DNA of 64,000 nucleotides from UBA1723 sp045642085 (GTDB lineage Bacteria; Bacteroidota; Bacteroidia; Bacteroidales; Paludibacteraceae): positions 25,166 through 89,165 of the forward strand of contig JAZUIF010000101.1 in NCBI GenBank assembly GCA_045642085.1, written 5' to 3'. Every line of letters begins with the position of its first letter. Within the stretch, counting starts at the first letter, position 1. A program made the position numbers and the translations under genes. The notes below the pieces were generated by a model. The model did no database searches. It saw only the letters and a list, made by a program, of their open reading frames with translations, and was not told where the DNA came from. Shown piece by piece: positions 32,621 to 40,481 of the stretch.

Positions 32621-32737
32621 AGAGACATTATTGTTTAGGTATATATCTTCACATAATTCCGCTACGAAAGTAAATTTTAAGGTGTTCGTAGTGAATTAAA
32701 AGAAGCGTGTTTGTTTGGCAACTTGTATATAATTACC

Positions 32738-33067
32738 TTATTTTGAGTCTACAAGTGAGGGATATAATCCATACAATTCTGAGAAGGACATCACATATAT
32801 GTAATGACGATGAACCTTAAACACAATGTAAATATCATCACCATAAATGTATCTAACCGTAATAGTCCTTGTTTTCCAGTTAATCCTCGAATAAAACTCA
32901 TGTGGTCTTGACACCAAGCAGAGACAAACATCATTCCATTGTTTAATCGACATTGGTACTGCCACCCATGCGGTTGCCCCATTTATAAAACCATATCTGT
33001 AACCAACAGCTTTATAAAATCCATTATCGACAAGGACTTTCCCAACCATATCTACTTTGTTCCACAT
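32738..33067 (-). CDS. hypothetical protein (109 aa)
   Basis: I do not recognise this protein. It is basic and aromatic-rich (GFYKAVGYRYGFINGATAW, VRYIYGDDIYIVFKVHRHYIY) with alternating strands and no signal peptide. It may be a small DNA- or RNA-binding or toxin-like protein, but nothing supports a specific call. It is isolated between an IS remnant and the UDG-like gene, with lower GC than the chromosome's housekeeping genes. Confidence 0.45.
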   Translation of the reverse strand: MWNKVDMVGKVLVDNGFYKAVGYRYGFINGATAWVAVPMSIKQWNDVCLCLVSRPHEFYSRINWKTRTITVRYIYGDDIYIVFKVHRHYIYVMSFSELYGLYPSLVDSK

Positions 33068-33195
33068 AATGATAAAATTTTATTGATTTTATGGTTAAGG
33101 TTTTGTGGGGCGATTTTCAAAAAGCCGTTTCAGATATTAAAAATCTAATTGTATTCACTTGCCAAATAAATATTCCTTTTGGAAGTGCAAAAACA

Positions 33196-33229
33196 AACCA
33201 CAGAAAACAGTTGGATGTTTTCAGTGGTT
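33196..33229 (-). terminator. hairpin, probable terminator
   Basis: AACCACAGAAAACA (33196-33209) pairs with TGTTTTCAGTGGTT (33215-33228) with one mismatch; T-rich on the plus strand and an AT-rich tail on the minus. It would separate the UDG-like gene from the 32738 gene. The gap 33068-33357 has no gene I accept. Confidence 0.55.
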
Positions 33230-33357
33230 TTATGTTTCTCAAGTTAATGGGATTTCTCCACAGATTGAGGACCTTCCAAGTGTGATTACTTTGAATAAGT
33301 GATTGTTAAACGCTGTTTTTTGTCCTTTTCATATTCCACTAACTTGCGAAACTTGAA

Positions 33358-34098
33358 TCACTTACTTAGTAAAAGTTGGTCTGTCATTTGTCGTATAATA
33401 ATTTGATCTGATTTTCGAATGCAATTATGTATTCGAGAAAATCCAATAACAGGAATTCCTTTATAAACATTGTGAAATGCTGTTTTTGTACTGACATAAA
33501 GTTCACAACCACCAAAAGTATCTATCATTACTGATTTTCCAACAACAATAATAAGTCGCGGTTGAATTAAATCAATATAATTTCTGATCCATTCTATACA
33601 CATAGGTTTTAAACTTGGATCCATTTTATATAAATACTTTAGTTCTTTTTCGTCCTTAGTCGCTATAGGACATAAGTTTGTGTGTACTATTCTTGGATTA
33701 TCACATGATACAATGTGGTTCCAAACTTGTTGAGAGAAACATTTTTTCACCGACATGTTGATTATCCCTTCTTTCTGTGCTTCACTTCTAAATACTTGGT
33801 CTGAGTACCAATGTTCTCTATGCGGAGAAAACCGTTCCATTCGTATAGTATTGCCATTTTTTGAATCAGGAGCATAATCAGTGGCTGCCCCAGGATTTAT
33901 TCCAATAACCAAAACATCTGGGTTGACGTAAGAGTCAGATAATACAAATCTGCCTTTAAATTCTTGCAATCCTTGATTTTTTGTTGCAATTTCAATACAC
34001 TTATCAATTAATTTCTTACTGAATTCTGCAAACTGAGCTTCTTCCTTTTCATTAAGTTCTCTCATAGTTAAAGATTTTTGATTAATAAATTTTTCCAT
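33358..34098 (-). CDS. uracil-DNA glycosylase-like protein
   Basis: 246 residues. The UDG-superfamily core is suggested by VLVIGINPGAATDY (motif I water-activating loop position), a central strand LIIVVGKSV and the motif II-like IPVIGFSRIHN in place of HPS. A helical N-terminal extension precedes it. In-frame starts also exist at M12 (34065). Substrate may differ from uracil DNA. It lies between the IS remnant and the 33-bp repeat arrays. Confidence 0.68.
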   Translation of the reverse strand: MEKFINQKSLTMRELNEKEEAQFAEFSKKLIDKCIEIATKNQGLQEFKGRFVLSDSYVNPDVLVIGINPGAATDYAPDSKNGNTIRMERFSPHREHWYSDQVFRSEAQKEGIINMSVKKCFSQQVWNHIVSCDNPRIVHTNLCPIATKDEKELKYLYKMDPSLKPMCIEWIRNYIDLIQPRLIIVVGKSVMIDTFGGCELYVSTKTAFHNVYKGIPVIGFSRIHNCIRKSDQIIIRQMTDQLLLSK

Positions 34099-34285
34099 TA
34101 AGGCTTATGGAGTTTTTTTTCCAAAAAGTCTATAAGAAATACAAAATTGTGCTCAATTTTGCACGTAATGTATCTTACCTTTCATATCTACAAAAATATG
34201 TATTTTGACTGATTATCAATAAATTTCATATTGCCATTATTTCCAATGCTTTAATTTGCTATATAACTTTCTTTCCATATTAATT

Positions 34286-34369
34286 ATCACGAAAATGAGA
34301 GTACAAATATACATTATTATCACGAAAATGAGAGTATAAAACAACCGAATCATCACGAAAATGAGAGTA
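34286..34369 (+). repeat. three-copy array ATCACGAAAATGAGAGTA, exact 33-bp period
   Basis: Identical 18-bp units at 34286-34303, 34319-34336 and 34352-34369, separated by 15-bp spacers of unrelated sequence. Period exactly 33. It is about 160 bp upstream of DUF4143 ATPase 2. The unit resembles that upstream of ATPase 1. In reverse it reads in frame as repeated YSHFRD peptides. Confidence 0.9.
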
Positions 34370-34414
34370 AACGACGTCGAATTTGCCATAAAAGCAAAGC
34401 TCATAATTATTTCC

Positions 34415-34497
34415 GGGTGCGATTTTTGCAGATTTTGATAGTTTTCCGGGTGCGATTTTTGCAGATTTTAGTAATTTTGCGGGTGCGATTTTTGCAG
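34415..34497 (+). repeat. three-copy array GGGTGCGATTTTTGCAG, exact 33-bp period
   Basis: Identical 17-bp units at 34415-34431, 34448-34464 and 34481-34497. Spacers are AT-rich and partly similar (ATTTTGATAGTTTTCC, ATTTTAGTAATTTTGC). The last unit ends 34 bp before the ATPase start codon, so the array overlaps the promoter or leader. The gap 34099-34531 contains only these two arrays. Confidence 0.9.
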
Positions 34498-34531
34498 TTT
34501 TCACCAACAAAGCATATAAAATCAGATAGTT

Positions 34532-35860
34532 ATGATATATATAGAAAGAAATATAGATAAATACTTGGAGACGTGGGCAAAATCCACCTCTCATAAGCCA
34601 TTGTTGGTACGTGGAGCAAGGCAAGTAGGTAAGACCACTGCAGTGCGACATCTTGCTGGTAATTTCAAAAACTATGTGGAAATTGACCTAAATGAGAGAC
34701 GTGACTTACACTCGATTTTTGCGCCTCAGTTTTCGCCTCAACAAATTTGTGATTCTCTAAGTGTGATACTTGGTTGTGAAATAATTCCCGGAGAGACTCT
34801 TTTAATATTTGACGAAATTCAAGCTTGTCCAGAAGCCATCAACAAACTTAGATATTTCTATGAACGATATCCACAATTACATGTCATAGCCACGGGTTCT
34901 CTTTTAGAGTTTGCATTGGAGGAATTGCCTTCATTTGGAGTTGGACGAATAGACTCTATATTCATGTATCCGTTTTCGTTTGCTGAGTTCCTTAACGCAA
35001 CTGGCAACACTTCATTGTTGAATGTCATAAAATTAGGATCTCCCCTTCAACCTTTACATGATGCAGTTCATGCGAAGGCTGTGTCCTTGCTTAAAGTATT
35101 CATGGCGATAGGAGGAATGCCAGAGGTTGTCTCTGAATACGTTAAAACACAAAGTATCTCACAGTGTCAGTTTTTACTTGACTCTTTGGTCAACTCATTT
35201 CGTTCTGATTTTAAAAAATACCGAAAAAGGGTTGACCCTATTCTCATAAACGACGCATGGATGTCGATAGCAGAGCAAGGTGTGGGAAAATTTGTCTATT
35301 CTCGTGTAAACGGAGATTTAAGAACCGACGTCATCAAACAAGCAGTTCAAACATTGATGATGGCAGGATTAGCCAATAGTGTCGTGCATACTTCTGCCAA
35401 TGGAATTCCTCTTGGTGCAGAAGTCGACCGAAAATACTGCAGAATAGTCATGCTTGATACTGGTATTGTGCAACGCCTTTTGAATCTTGACCTTACTCCA
35501 TACCTAATGGATTCTGATACAACCACAATCAATAAGGGTGCTATGGCAGAGGTATATGTGGCTGAAGAATTAATAAAATCAATGTCTCCATACACTCAAA
35601 CTGAGTTGCATTGTTGGCATAGAGAAGACAAGCAAGGAAATTCAGAAATCGACTTTGTCGTAGAGAAAAAGGGACAAATTGTTCCAATAGAAGTAAAATC
35701 AGGCACAAAAGGTTCAATGCAGAGTATGCGTTATTTTATGGACCTGAAAAAAATCCCAAAAGGAATCAGGACATCACTTGAAAATTTTGGTTCTTTAGGA
35801 GACATCGATATCATTCCACTATACGCTATAGGAGAATGGATTAACAAAAATGTAGACTGA
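34532..35860 (+). CDS. AAA+ ATPase with DUF4143 domain (copy 2)
   Basis: 442 residues. AAA_14 ATPase at the N-terminus: Walker A GARQVGKTT (28-36), Walker B LLIFDEIQ (Asp94). DUF4143 follows from about residue 200, and the C-terminus carries a nuclease-like pattern EIDFVVEKKGQIVPIEVKSG at about 371-390. No partner gene is coupled to it. Two 33-bp repeat arrays occupy the 250 bp upstream, the closer ending 34 bp before the ATG, so it may bind its own control region. Function unknown. Confidence 0.88.
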   Translation: MIYIERNIDKYLETWAKSTSHKPLLVRGARQVGKTTAVRHLAGNFKNYVEIDLNERRDLHSIFAPQFSPQQICDSLSVILGCEIIPGETLLIFDEIQACPEAINKLRYFYERYPQLHVIATGSLLEFALEELPSFGVGRIDSIFMYPFSFAEFLNATGNTSLLNVIKLGSPLQPLHDAVHAKAVSLLKVFMAIGGMPEVVSEYVKTQSISQCQFLLDSLVNSFRSDFKKYRKRVDPILINDAWMSIAEQGVGKFVYSRVNGDLRTDVIKQAVQTLMMAGLANSVVHTSANGIPLGAEVDRKYCRIVMLDTGIVQRLLNLDLTPYLMDSDTTTINKGAMAEVYVAEELIKSMSPYTQTELHCWHREDKQGNSEIDFVVEKKGQIVPIEVKSGTKGSMQSMRYFMDLKKIPKGIRTSLENFGSLGDIDIIPLYAIGEWINKNVD

Positions 35861-35964
35861 TATTCTATATCTTGTTTGCATCTTTGTAGTGATTTTTTCC
35901 AGTGTTGATTTAATATAAAATTAAAAAAATCCCCCATTTGAAAATAACATTCTAAAAAAGTCGT

Positions 35965-35972
35965 TATTTTTG
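35965..35972 (+). promoter_or_regulatory. -7 box of ilvE
   Basis: TATTTTTG, 35 bases upstream of the ilvE ATG. Confidence 0.55.
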
Positions 35973-36007
35973 TAGGAAAGTAATGAAATTCATAAATTAG
36001 AAAAATT

Positions 36008-37030
36008 ATGGCTGATACACTTGATTGGTCAAATTTGGGATTTGGCTATAGAAAGACAGATTATAATGTTCGTTGCTATTGGAGAGATGGCAAATGGGGC
36101 GAGATCGAGGTTAGCTCAGAGGAGACATTGAACATCCACATGGCTGCTACTTGCCTACACTACGGACAGGAGGCATTCGAAGGTTTGAAGGCTTACAGAT
36201 GCAAAGACGGTAAGATCCGCGTCTTCCGCCCACAGGCAAACGCAGAGCGTCTTCAGCACACTTGCCAGGGTATTTTGATGCCTGAGCTTCCTACTGAGAA
36301 GTTCATCGAGATGGTGAAGAAGGTCGTTAAGCTTAACGAGCGTTTCATTCCACCTTACGAGAGCGGTGCTTCATTGTATATCCGTCCTTTGTTTATCGGT
36401 ATCGGTGCACAGGTAGGTGTTCGCCCTTCTACTGAATACCTATGTATGATGTTCGTGACTCCAGTAGGTCCATACTTCAAGGGTGGTTTCGCTACAACTC
36501 CATACGTTGTTACTCGTAAATACGACCGTTCAGCTCCTCTTGGAACAGGTATCTACAAGGTAGGTGGTAACTACGCTGCCAGCCTTTTGGCTAACAAGAG
36601 CGCTCACGATCTTGGTTACTCTTGTGAGTTCTATCTTGACGCAAAGGAGAAGAAGTATATCGATGAGGCTGGTGCAGCTAACTTCTTCGGTATCAAGAAC
36701 AATACATATATCACTCCAAAGTCGACTTCAATCCTTCCTTCTATCACAAACAACAGTTTGATGCAGATCGCTCGTGATCTTGGTTTGAAGGTTGAGCAGA
36801 GAGCAATTCCTATCGAGGAGCTTGAGACAATGGAAGAGGCTGGAGCATGTGGTACAGCTGCCGTTATCAGCCCTATCTCACGTATTGATGATCCAGATGC
36901 TGGTAAGAGCTACGTCATCGCTAAGAATGGCACTCCTGGTCCTATCAGTGAGAAGCTTTACAAGACTATCCGTGGTATCCAGTACGGAGAGATCGAGGAC
37001 AAGCACGGTTGGGTAATGATCGTTGAATAA
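36008..37030 (+). CDS. ilvE: branched-chain amino acid aminotransferase
   Basis: 340 residues, fold type IV PLP aminotransferase of the longer (eukaryote-like) class. It transfers amino groups between glutamate and Val, Leu or Ile. Visible: HYGQEAFEGLKAYR, LYIRPLFIGIG, KVGGNYAASLLA with the PLP lysine in the YKVGG region, and EEAGACGTAAVISPI. Codon use (CTT, CGT, ATC rich) suggests high expression. Confidence 0.95.
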   Translation: MADTLDWSNLGFGYRKTDYNVRCYWRDGKWGEIEVSSEETLNIHMAATCLHYGQEAFEGLKAYRCKDGKIRVFRPQANAERLQHTCQGILMPELPTEKFIEMVKKVVKLNERFIPPYESGASLYIRPLFIGIGAQVGVRPSTEYLCMMFVTPVGPYFKGGFATTPYVVTRKYDRSAPLGTGIYKVGGNYAASLLANKSAHDLGYSCEFYLDAKEKKYIDEAGAANFFGIKNNTYITPKSTSILPSITNNSLMQIARDLGLKVEQRAIPIEELETMEEAGACGTAAVISPISRIDDPDAGKSYVIAKNGTPGPISEKLYKTIRGIQYGEIEDKHGWVMIVE

Positions 37031-37040
37031 TCCGGTTGCA

Positions 37041-37127
37041 CGTAGAGACGCACGGACGTGCGTGTCACAATGGTTTAATACGTGCATATCTCATATATGT
37101 AGGGGTGGTTTTTTTAACTGCCCCTAT
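37041..37127. repeat. two dispersed hairpins after ilvE
   Basis: CGTAGAGACGCACGGACGTG at 37041 with CGTGTC following, and GTAGGGGTGG...CTGCCCCTATG at 37099-37127 with a T-run in its loop. One of each of the two hairpin types seen elsewhere. They probably end the ilvE message. Confidence 0.6.
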
Positions 37128-37164
37128 GTTATTTTAATTTGAACCCTAAAAAATATAAAAATAA

Positions 37165-37217
37165 TTTGCGATTAATTAAAATCATTGTAAATTTGTAATC
37201 ATACCAAATTGCAATGA
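37165..37217 (+). promoter_or_regulatory. perR-like promoter with dyad operator
   Basis: TTTG at 37165-37168 and TAAATTTG at 37188-37195 fit the -33/-7 pattern with a 19-bp spacer. An inverted repeat, TCATTG (37182-37187) with CAATGA (37212-37217) and inner AATTTG with CAAATT arms, overlaps the -7 box. It is a good candidate Fur/PerR autoregulatory site. Confidence 0.65.
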
Positions 37218-37218
37218 G

Positions 37219-37653
37219 ATGAGAGTAGAGGATTACATATCAAGTTTCGGGATAAAGCCATCGGTTCAAAGAGTGGCTGTGATGAAATATTTGTTGACTC
37301 ATAAGACGCATCCTACAGTAGAGGAAATCTATGAGTCTCTTCATGAGGAGATATCTACTTTGTCCAAAACAACAATCTACAATACACTTAAACTTTTTGT
37401 AGAGAACGGTGCCGCAACCCAATTAAATATTGAAGACAAATGTGTGCATTTCGACGGAGACATCTCCGCTCATGCTCATTTCATGTGTCAGCATTGCGGA
37501 ATGATCTACGATATCTTTCCTTCTAAGATGCCAATCATCAACGAACTGTCATCGTTGGAATTCGGTTCACACAACATTCAGAATGTGCAATTGAACCTTA
37601 CTGGCATTTGTGAGAAGTGTATGAAAAAACAGAAAGTCAAAGAATCAAAATAA
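37219..37653 (+). CDS. perR: Fur-family regulator, PerR-like
   Basis: 144 residues. Winged-helix N-terminus (KPSVQRVAVMKYLLTHKTHPTVEEIYESL, split at the HPT turn) and metal-binding C-terminus with CQHCG and CEKCMKK (two CxxC zinc pairs) plus the HAHF motif. The absence of an H-rich Fur tail and the downstream peroxide-defence genes suggest PerR. It overlaps the dyad promoter and probably controls the flavodiiron gene 12 bases downstream. Confidence 0.85.
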   Translation: MRVEDYISSFGIKPSVQRVAVMKYLLTHKTHPTVEEIYESLHEEISTLSKTTIYNTLKLFVENGAATQLNIEDKCVHFDGDISAHAHFMCQHCGMIYDIFPSKMPIINELSSLEFGSHNIQNVQLNLTGICEKCMKKQKVKESK

Positions 37654-37665
37654 AATAGTACAATT

Positions 37666-38826
37666 ATGATGAATGTTTCTGATAAGATCAAGTACGTCGG
37701 TGTAGACGACTTGGATATTGACTTGTTTGAATGTCAATATGTAGTGCCAGAGGGCATCTCATACAATTCTTATGTCATTCTTGATGAAAAGACAGCAGTT
37801 ATGGATACTGTCGACGCAAGAAAGACAGATGAGTGGATCAATAATGTAAAGGCAGTGCTTGGAGGCAAAAGTCTCGACTATATTGTTTGCCAGCACATGG
37901 AGCCAGACCACGCCGGTTCGATGATGAAGGCATTGGAGGTGTTCCCAACAGCGAAGATTGTCGGAAACGCAAAGACATTCGCCTATATGGCACAGTTTTT
38001 TGATGTCGACCTTAACGGCAGAAAGATTGAGGTAAAAGATGGAGAGTCGTTAAGCCTTGGTCAGCATAATTTGACATTTGTATTCGCTCCGATGGTTCAT
38101 TGGCCAGAGGTGATGGTATCATACGAAAGCAGCGAGAAAGTGTTGTTTGCAGCCGACGGATTCGGCAAATTCGGTGCCATCTCTAAATACGATGGAGATT
38201 GGGCGTGTGAGGCACGTCGCTACTATTTTAATATATGCGGTAAGTATGGAGTGCAGGTTCAGTCGCTTTTGAAAAAGGCTGCGACTCTTGACATCAAGAC
38301 AATCGCTCCACTTCACGGACCAGTCTTGAAGGAGAATCTTGGATATTATATCGACCTTTACAACACATGGAGTTCATACGGAGTGGAGAGCGAAGGTGTG
38401 TTGGTGGCATACGCTTCTATCCACGGCAACACTAAGAAAGCCGCAAAGAAACTTGCTGAGATTCTAAAAGAGCAGGGAGCAAAGAAAGTCGTTGTGAGCG
38501 ATCTTAGTCGCGATGATGAGGCAGAAGTTATCGAGGACGCATTCAGATATGGCAAGATGATTATCGCCGCTCCTACATACGATGGAGGTCTATTCCCACC
38601 AATGGAGAGTTTCCTATCTCATTTGAAGAGCAAAAACTACCAGAAGCGTACAGTAGGTATCATGGAGAACGGCACATGGGCTCCAATGTCGGGCAAGATC
38701 ATGAAGTCGACATTAGAAGCTATGAAGGATATCAAAATCTGCGACACTGTAGTGACAATCAAGTCGGCATTGAAAGCGGATCAAGAGGCATCTTTGGTTG
38801 CATTGGCAAAAGAGGTGTTGGCATAA
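37666..38826 (+). CDS. flavodiiron protein (FprA family, O2 reductase)
   Basis: 386 residues. The metallo-beta-lactamase-like domain has all diiron ligands: His77, Glu79, Asp81, His82 (QHMEPDH), His145 (VHWP), Asp164 (FAADGFG) and His217 (PLHGP). The flavodoxin domain starts near residue 248 (YASIHGNTKKAAKKL) and includes AAPTYDGGLFPP. It reduces O2 to water, or NO, with electrons from rubredoxin. Start could be the second Met. Two GTAGGGG-type hairpins separate it from rubrerythrin. Confidence 0.93.
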   Translation: MMNVSDKIKYVGVDDLDIDLFECQYVVPEGISYNSYVILDEKTAVMDTVDARKTDEWINNVKAVLGGKSLDYIVCQHMEPDHAGSMMKALEVFPTAKIVGNAKTFAYMAQFFDVDLNGRKIEVKDGESLSLGQHNLTFVFAPMVHWPEVMVSYESSEKVLFAADGFGKFGAISKYDGDWACEARRYYFNICGKYGVQVQSLLKKAATLDIKTIAPLHGPVLKENLGYYIDLYNTWSSYGVESEGVLVAYASIHGNTKKAAKKLAEILKEQGAKKVVVSDLSRDDEAEVIEDAFRYGKMIIAAPTYDGGLFPPMESFLSHLKSKNYQKRTVGIMENGTWAPMSGKIMKSTLEAMKDIKICDTVVTIKSALKADQEASLVALAKEVLA

Positions 38827-38832
38827 TAAATA

Positions 38833-38902
38833 CGGGCAGGTTTGAAACCTGCCCCTACTATACAAACAAATCCAACGTAGGGGAGGGTTTCAAACCCTCC
38901 CG
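38833..38902. repeat. pair of dispersed hairpins
   Basis: CGGGCAGGTTTGAAACCTGC with CCCTAC at 38833-38858, and GTAGGGGAGGGTTTCAAACC with CTCCCG at 38877-38902. The two are in opposite orientation. The second is nearly identical to 53-79. Confidence 0.75.
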
Positions 38903-38943
38903 AAAAGAAAAGAATAAAACCAAAAAACTAAAACTATATTATT

Positions 38944-39492
38944 ATGGCAAAGTTCATTTGTACAGTATGTGGTTACGTCCACGAAGGAGATAGTGCACCA
39001 GAGAAGTGTCCACAGTGTAAGGTTCCAGCAAGCAAGTTCAAGGAGCTTGATGAGTCAGCACCAGTCAACTACGCAACAGAGCACGAGCTTGGTGTAGCAA
39101 AGGGATGTGATCCAGAGATGATCAAGGATCTTAACGCACACTTCAACGGTGAGTGTTCAGAGGTTGGTATGTACTTGGCAATGAGCCGTCAGGCTGATCG
39201 TGAGGGTTACCCAGAAATCGCAGAGGCATTCAAGCGTTACGCATTCGAGGAGGCAGAGCACGCTGCTAAGTTCGCAGAGCTTCTTGGAGACGTAGTTTGG
39301 GACACAAAGACAAACCTTGAGAAGAGAATGAACGCTGAGGCTGGTGCTTGCGAGGATAAGTTCCGTATCGCAAAGAACGCAAAGGCTCAGAATCTTGACG
39401 CTATCCACGACACAGTTCACGAGATGGCTAAGGACGAGGCTCGTCACGGACAGGGCTTCCGTGGTCTATACAACAGATACTTCGGAAAGTAA
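38944..39492 (+). CDS. rbr: reverse rubrerythrin
   Basis: 182 residues. N-terminal rubredoxin domain (Cys6, Cys9, Cys22, Cys25) followed by a diiron ferritin-like domain (SEVGMYLAMSRQAD, FKRYAFEEAEHAAKF, DEARHGQGF). This order is reversed from classic rubrerythrin and marks a hydrogen peroxide reductase of anaerobes. Works with the flavodiiron protein upstream. Strongly biased codons suggest high expression. Confidence 0.95.
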   Translation: MAKFICTVCGYVHEGDSAPEKCPQCKVPASKFKELDESAPVNYATEHELGVAKGCDPEMIKDLNAHFNGECSEVGMYLAMSRQADREGYPEIAEAFKRYAFEEAEHAAKFAELLGDVVWDTKTNLEKRMNAEAGACEDKFRIAKNAKAQNLDAIHDTVHEMAKDEARHGQGFRGLYNRYFGK

Positions 39493-39518
39493 TTGACGTT
39501 GACGTTAACAATAAGAAT

Positions 39519-39551
39519 GGAGATGACATTTCGATGTCGTCTCCTTTTTTT
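39519..39551 (+). terminator. terminator of rubrerythrin
   Basis: GGAGATGACATTTCGATGTC with GTCTCC is a stem with a TTCG loop and one mismatch or wobble, followed by seven Ts. Confidence 0.85.
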
Positions 39552-39881
39552 GTTTCGTGTCGTAAGTTATGACTCACGACACGAAACATCGCTCATTTTC
39601 ATTTGAAATGTGCAAAGGCGAAAATTTGAACAAAATTGGCGAAAATTTGGAAACCGCACAATCATAAAAAAAGTGTGCAATGATTTCTTGCACAAAGAAA
39701 AATCAAGTGTGCAAAGGGCAAAAAAAAAGTGTAAAATGCCTTGATTTATCCCCAAAAAAAGTGATTAAAATCCTTTTTTTCTAAATCCTAAAAACTAAGT
39801 TTGCAGTGTCATCGAAAGATGGAAATTTGAATAATCGAAAAGAAAAATAGAACATTGTCGAAAAAGCGAAAATTTGAACAA
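39552..39881. other. repeat-rich intergenic region before the XRE-cupin gene
   Basis: No gene. A perfect 12-bp inverted repeat, GTTTCGTGTCGT (39552-39563) with ACGACACGAAAC (39576-39587), has a 12-nt loop. GCGAAAATTTGAACAA recurs exactly at 39618 and 39866, with a partial copy at 39640. GTGTGCAA recurs at 39673 and 39707, 34 bp apart. These may be regulatory sites or a decayed array like those at 21140 and 34286. Confidence 0.5.
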
Positions 39882-39913
39882 TTATTCGAGATTTGACGAG
39901 AATTATAAAAAAC

Positions 39914-40477
39914 ATGGGTTTAATTAACGATAAAATCAAGCAGTTCAGAGAGCAGAAAAATCTGAGCATAGAGGAGTTGGCAGAGAGAAGTGGAGTAGGC
40001 GCAGATGTGCTTGCTGCTATTGAAAATGGGAAAGATGCACCGTCGTCTGCAATCACAATTAAGGTGTCGAGAGCATTAGGTTTGCGTGTCGACACATTAT
40101 TAGAGGTTGAAAATGTCGCTGGTCCAGTGCTTACTAAGGCAGGTGAAGTAAATAATTCAACAAACTTCAGCAATGGTAAGGCATCTCATCCTGATTTCGT
40201 TAACTATAGTTCCCTAACACATGGTAAGAGCAACTGCAGAATCAATCCTTTTATTGTCGACATTAAGGACAGTGATTGTCAGTCTATGTCGAGTCATGAG
40301 GGAGAAGAGCTAGTATATGTTCTTGAGGGTAGTGCAGAGGTTGTGTATGGCAATCAGACATACTCTTTGGAGAAGGGTGATAGCCTTTACTTCGACTCAG
40401 TAGTGTCGCATTGTATTAAGGCAAAGAAAGGTGGCTCAGTAAAGCTATTGGCAGTGTTGTATTCTCCAAACGACTAA
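39914..40477 (+). CDS. XRE-HTH regulator with cupin domain
   Basis: 187 residues from ATG 39914; a TTG at 39893 is unlikely. XRE HTH at residues 6-60 (NLSIEELAERSGVGADVLAAIENG) and a cupin_2 sensor at about 110-187 (SHEGEELVYVLEGSAEVVYG, LEKGDSLYFDSVVSHCIKA). These sense small ligands. It lies four bases before the acyl-CoA ligase gene, a pairing seen in other Bacteroidales, so it may control that gene. Confidence 0.88.
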   Translation: MGLINDKIKQFREQKNLSIEELAERSGVGADVLAAIENGKDAPSSAITIKVSRALGLRVDTLLEVENVAGPVLTKAGEVNNSTNFSNGKASHPDFVNYSSLTHGKSNCRINPFIVDIKDSDCQSMSSHEGEELVYVLEGSAEVVYGNQTYSLEKGDSLYFDSVVSHCIKAKKGGSVKLLAVLYSPND

Positions 40478-40481
40478 TATT

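Noticed and set aside
33091..33285. Plus-strand ORF of 64 codons
   Set aside because: It contains the 33196-33229 hairpin and has no similarity I recognise.
34286..34497. Possible CRISPR array
   Set aside because: Units are 17-18 bp with 15-16 bp spacers and three copies each, and no cas gene is present. The spacing is far shorter than in CRISPR arrays.
34280..34651. Minus-strand ORF of 123 codons with repeated YSHFRD and AKIAPGK peptides
   Set aside because: It is open because the 33-bp period is divisible by three. It runs antisense into the ATPase gene and has no clear start signal. I treat it as repeat DNA, though translation is not excluded.
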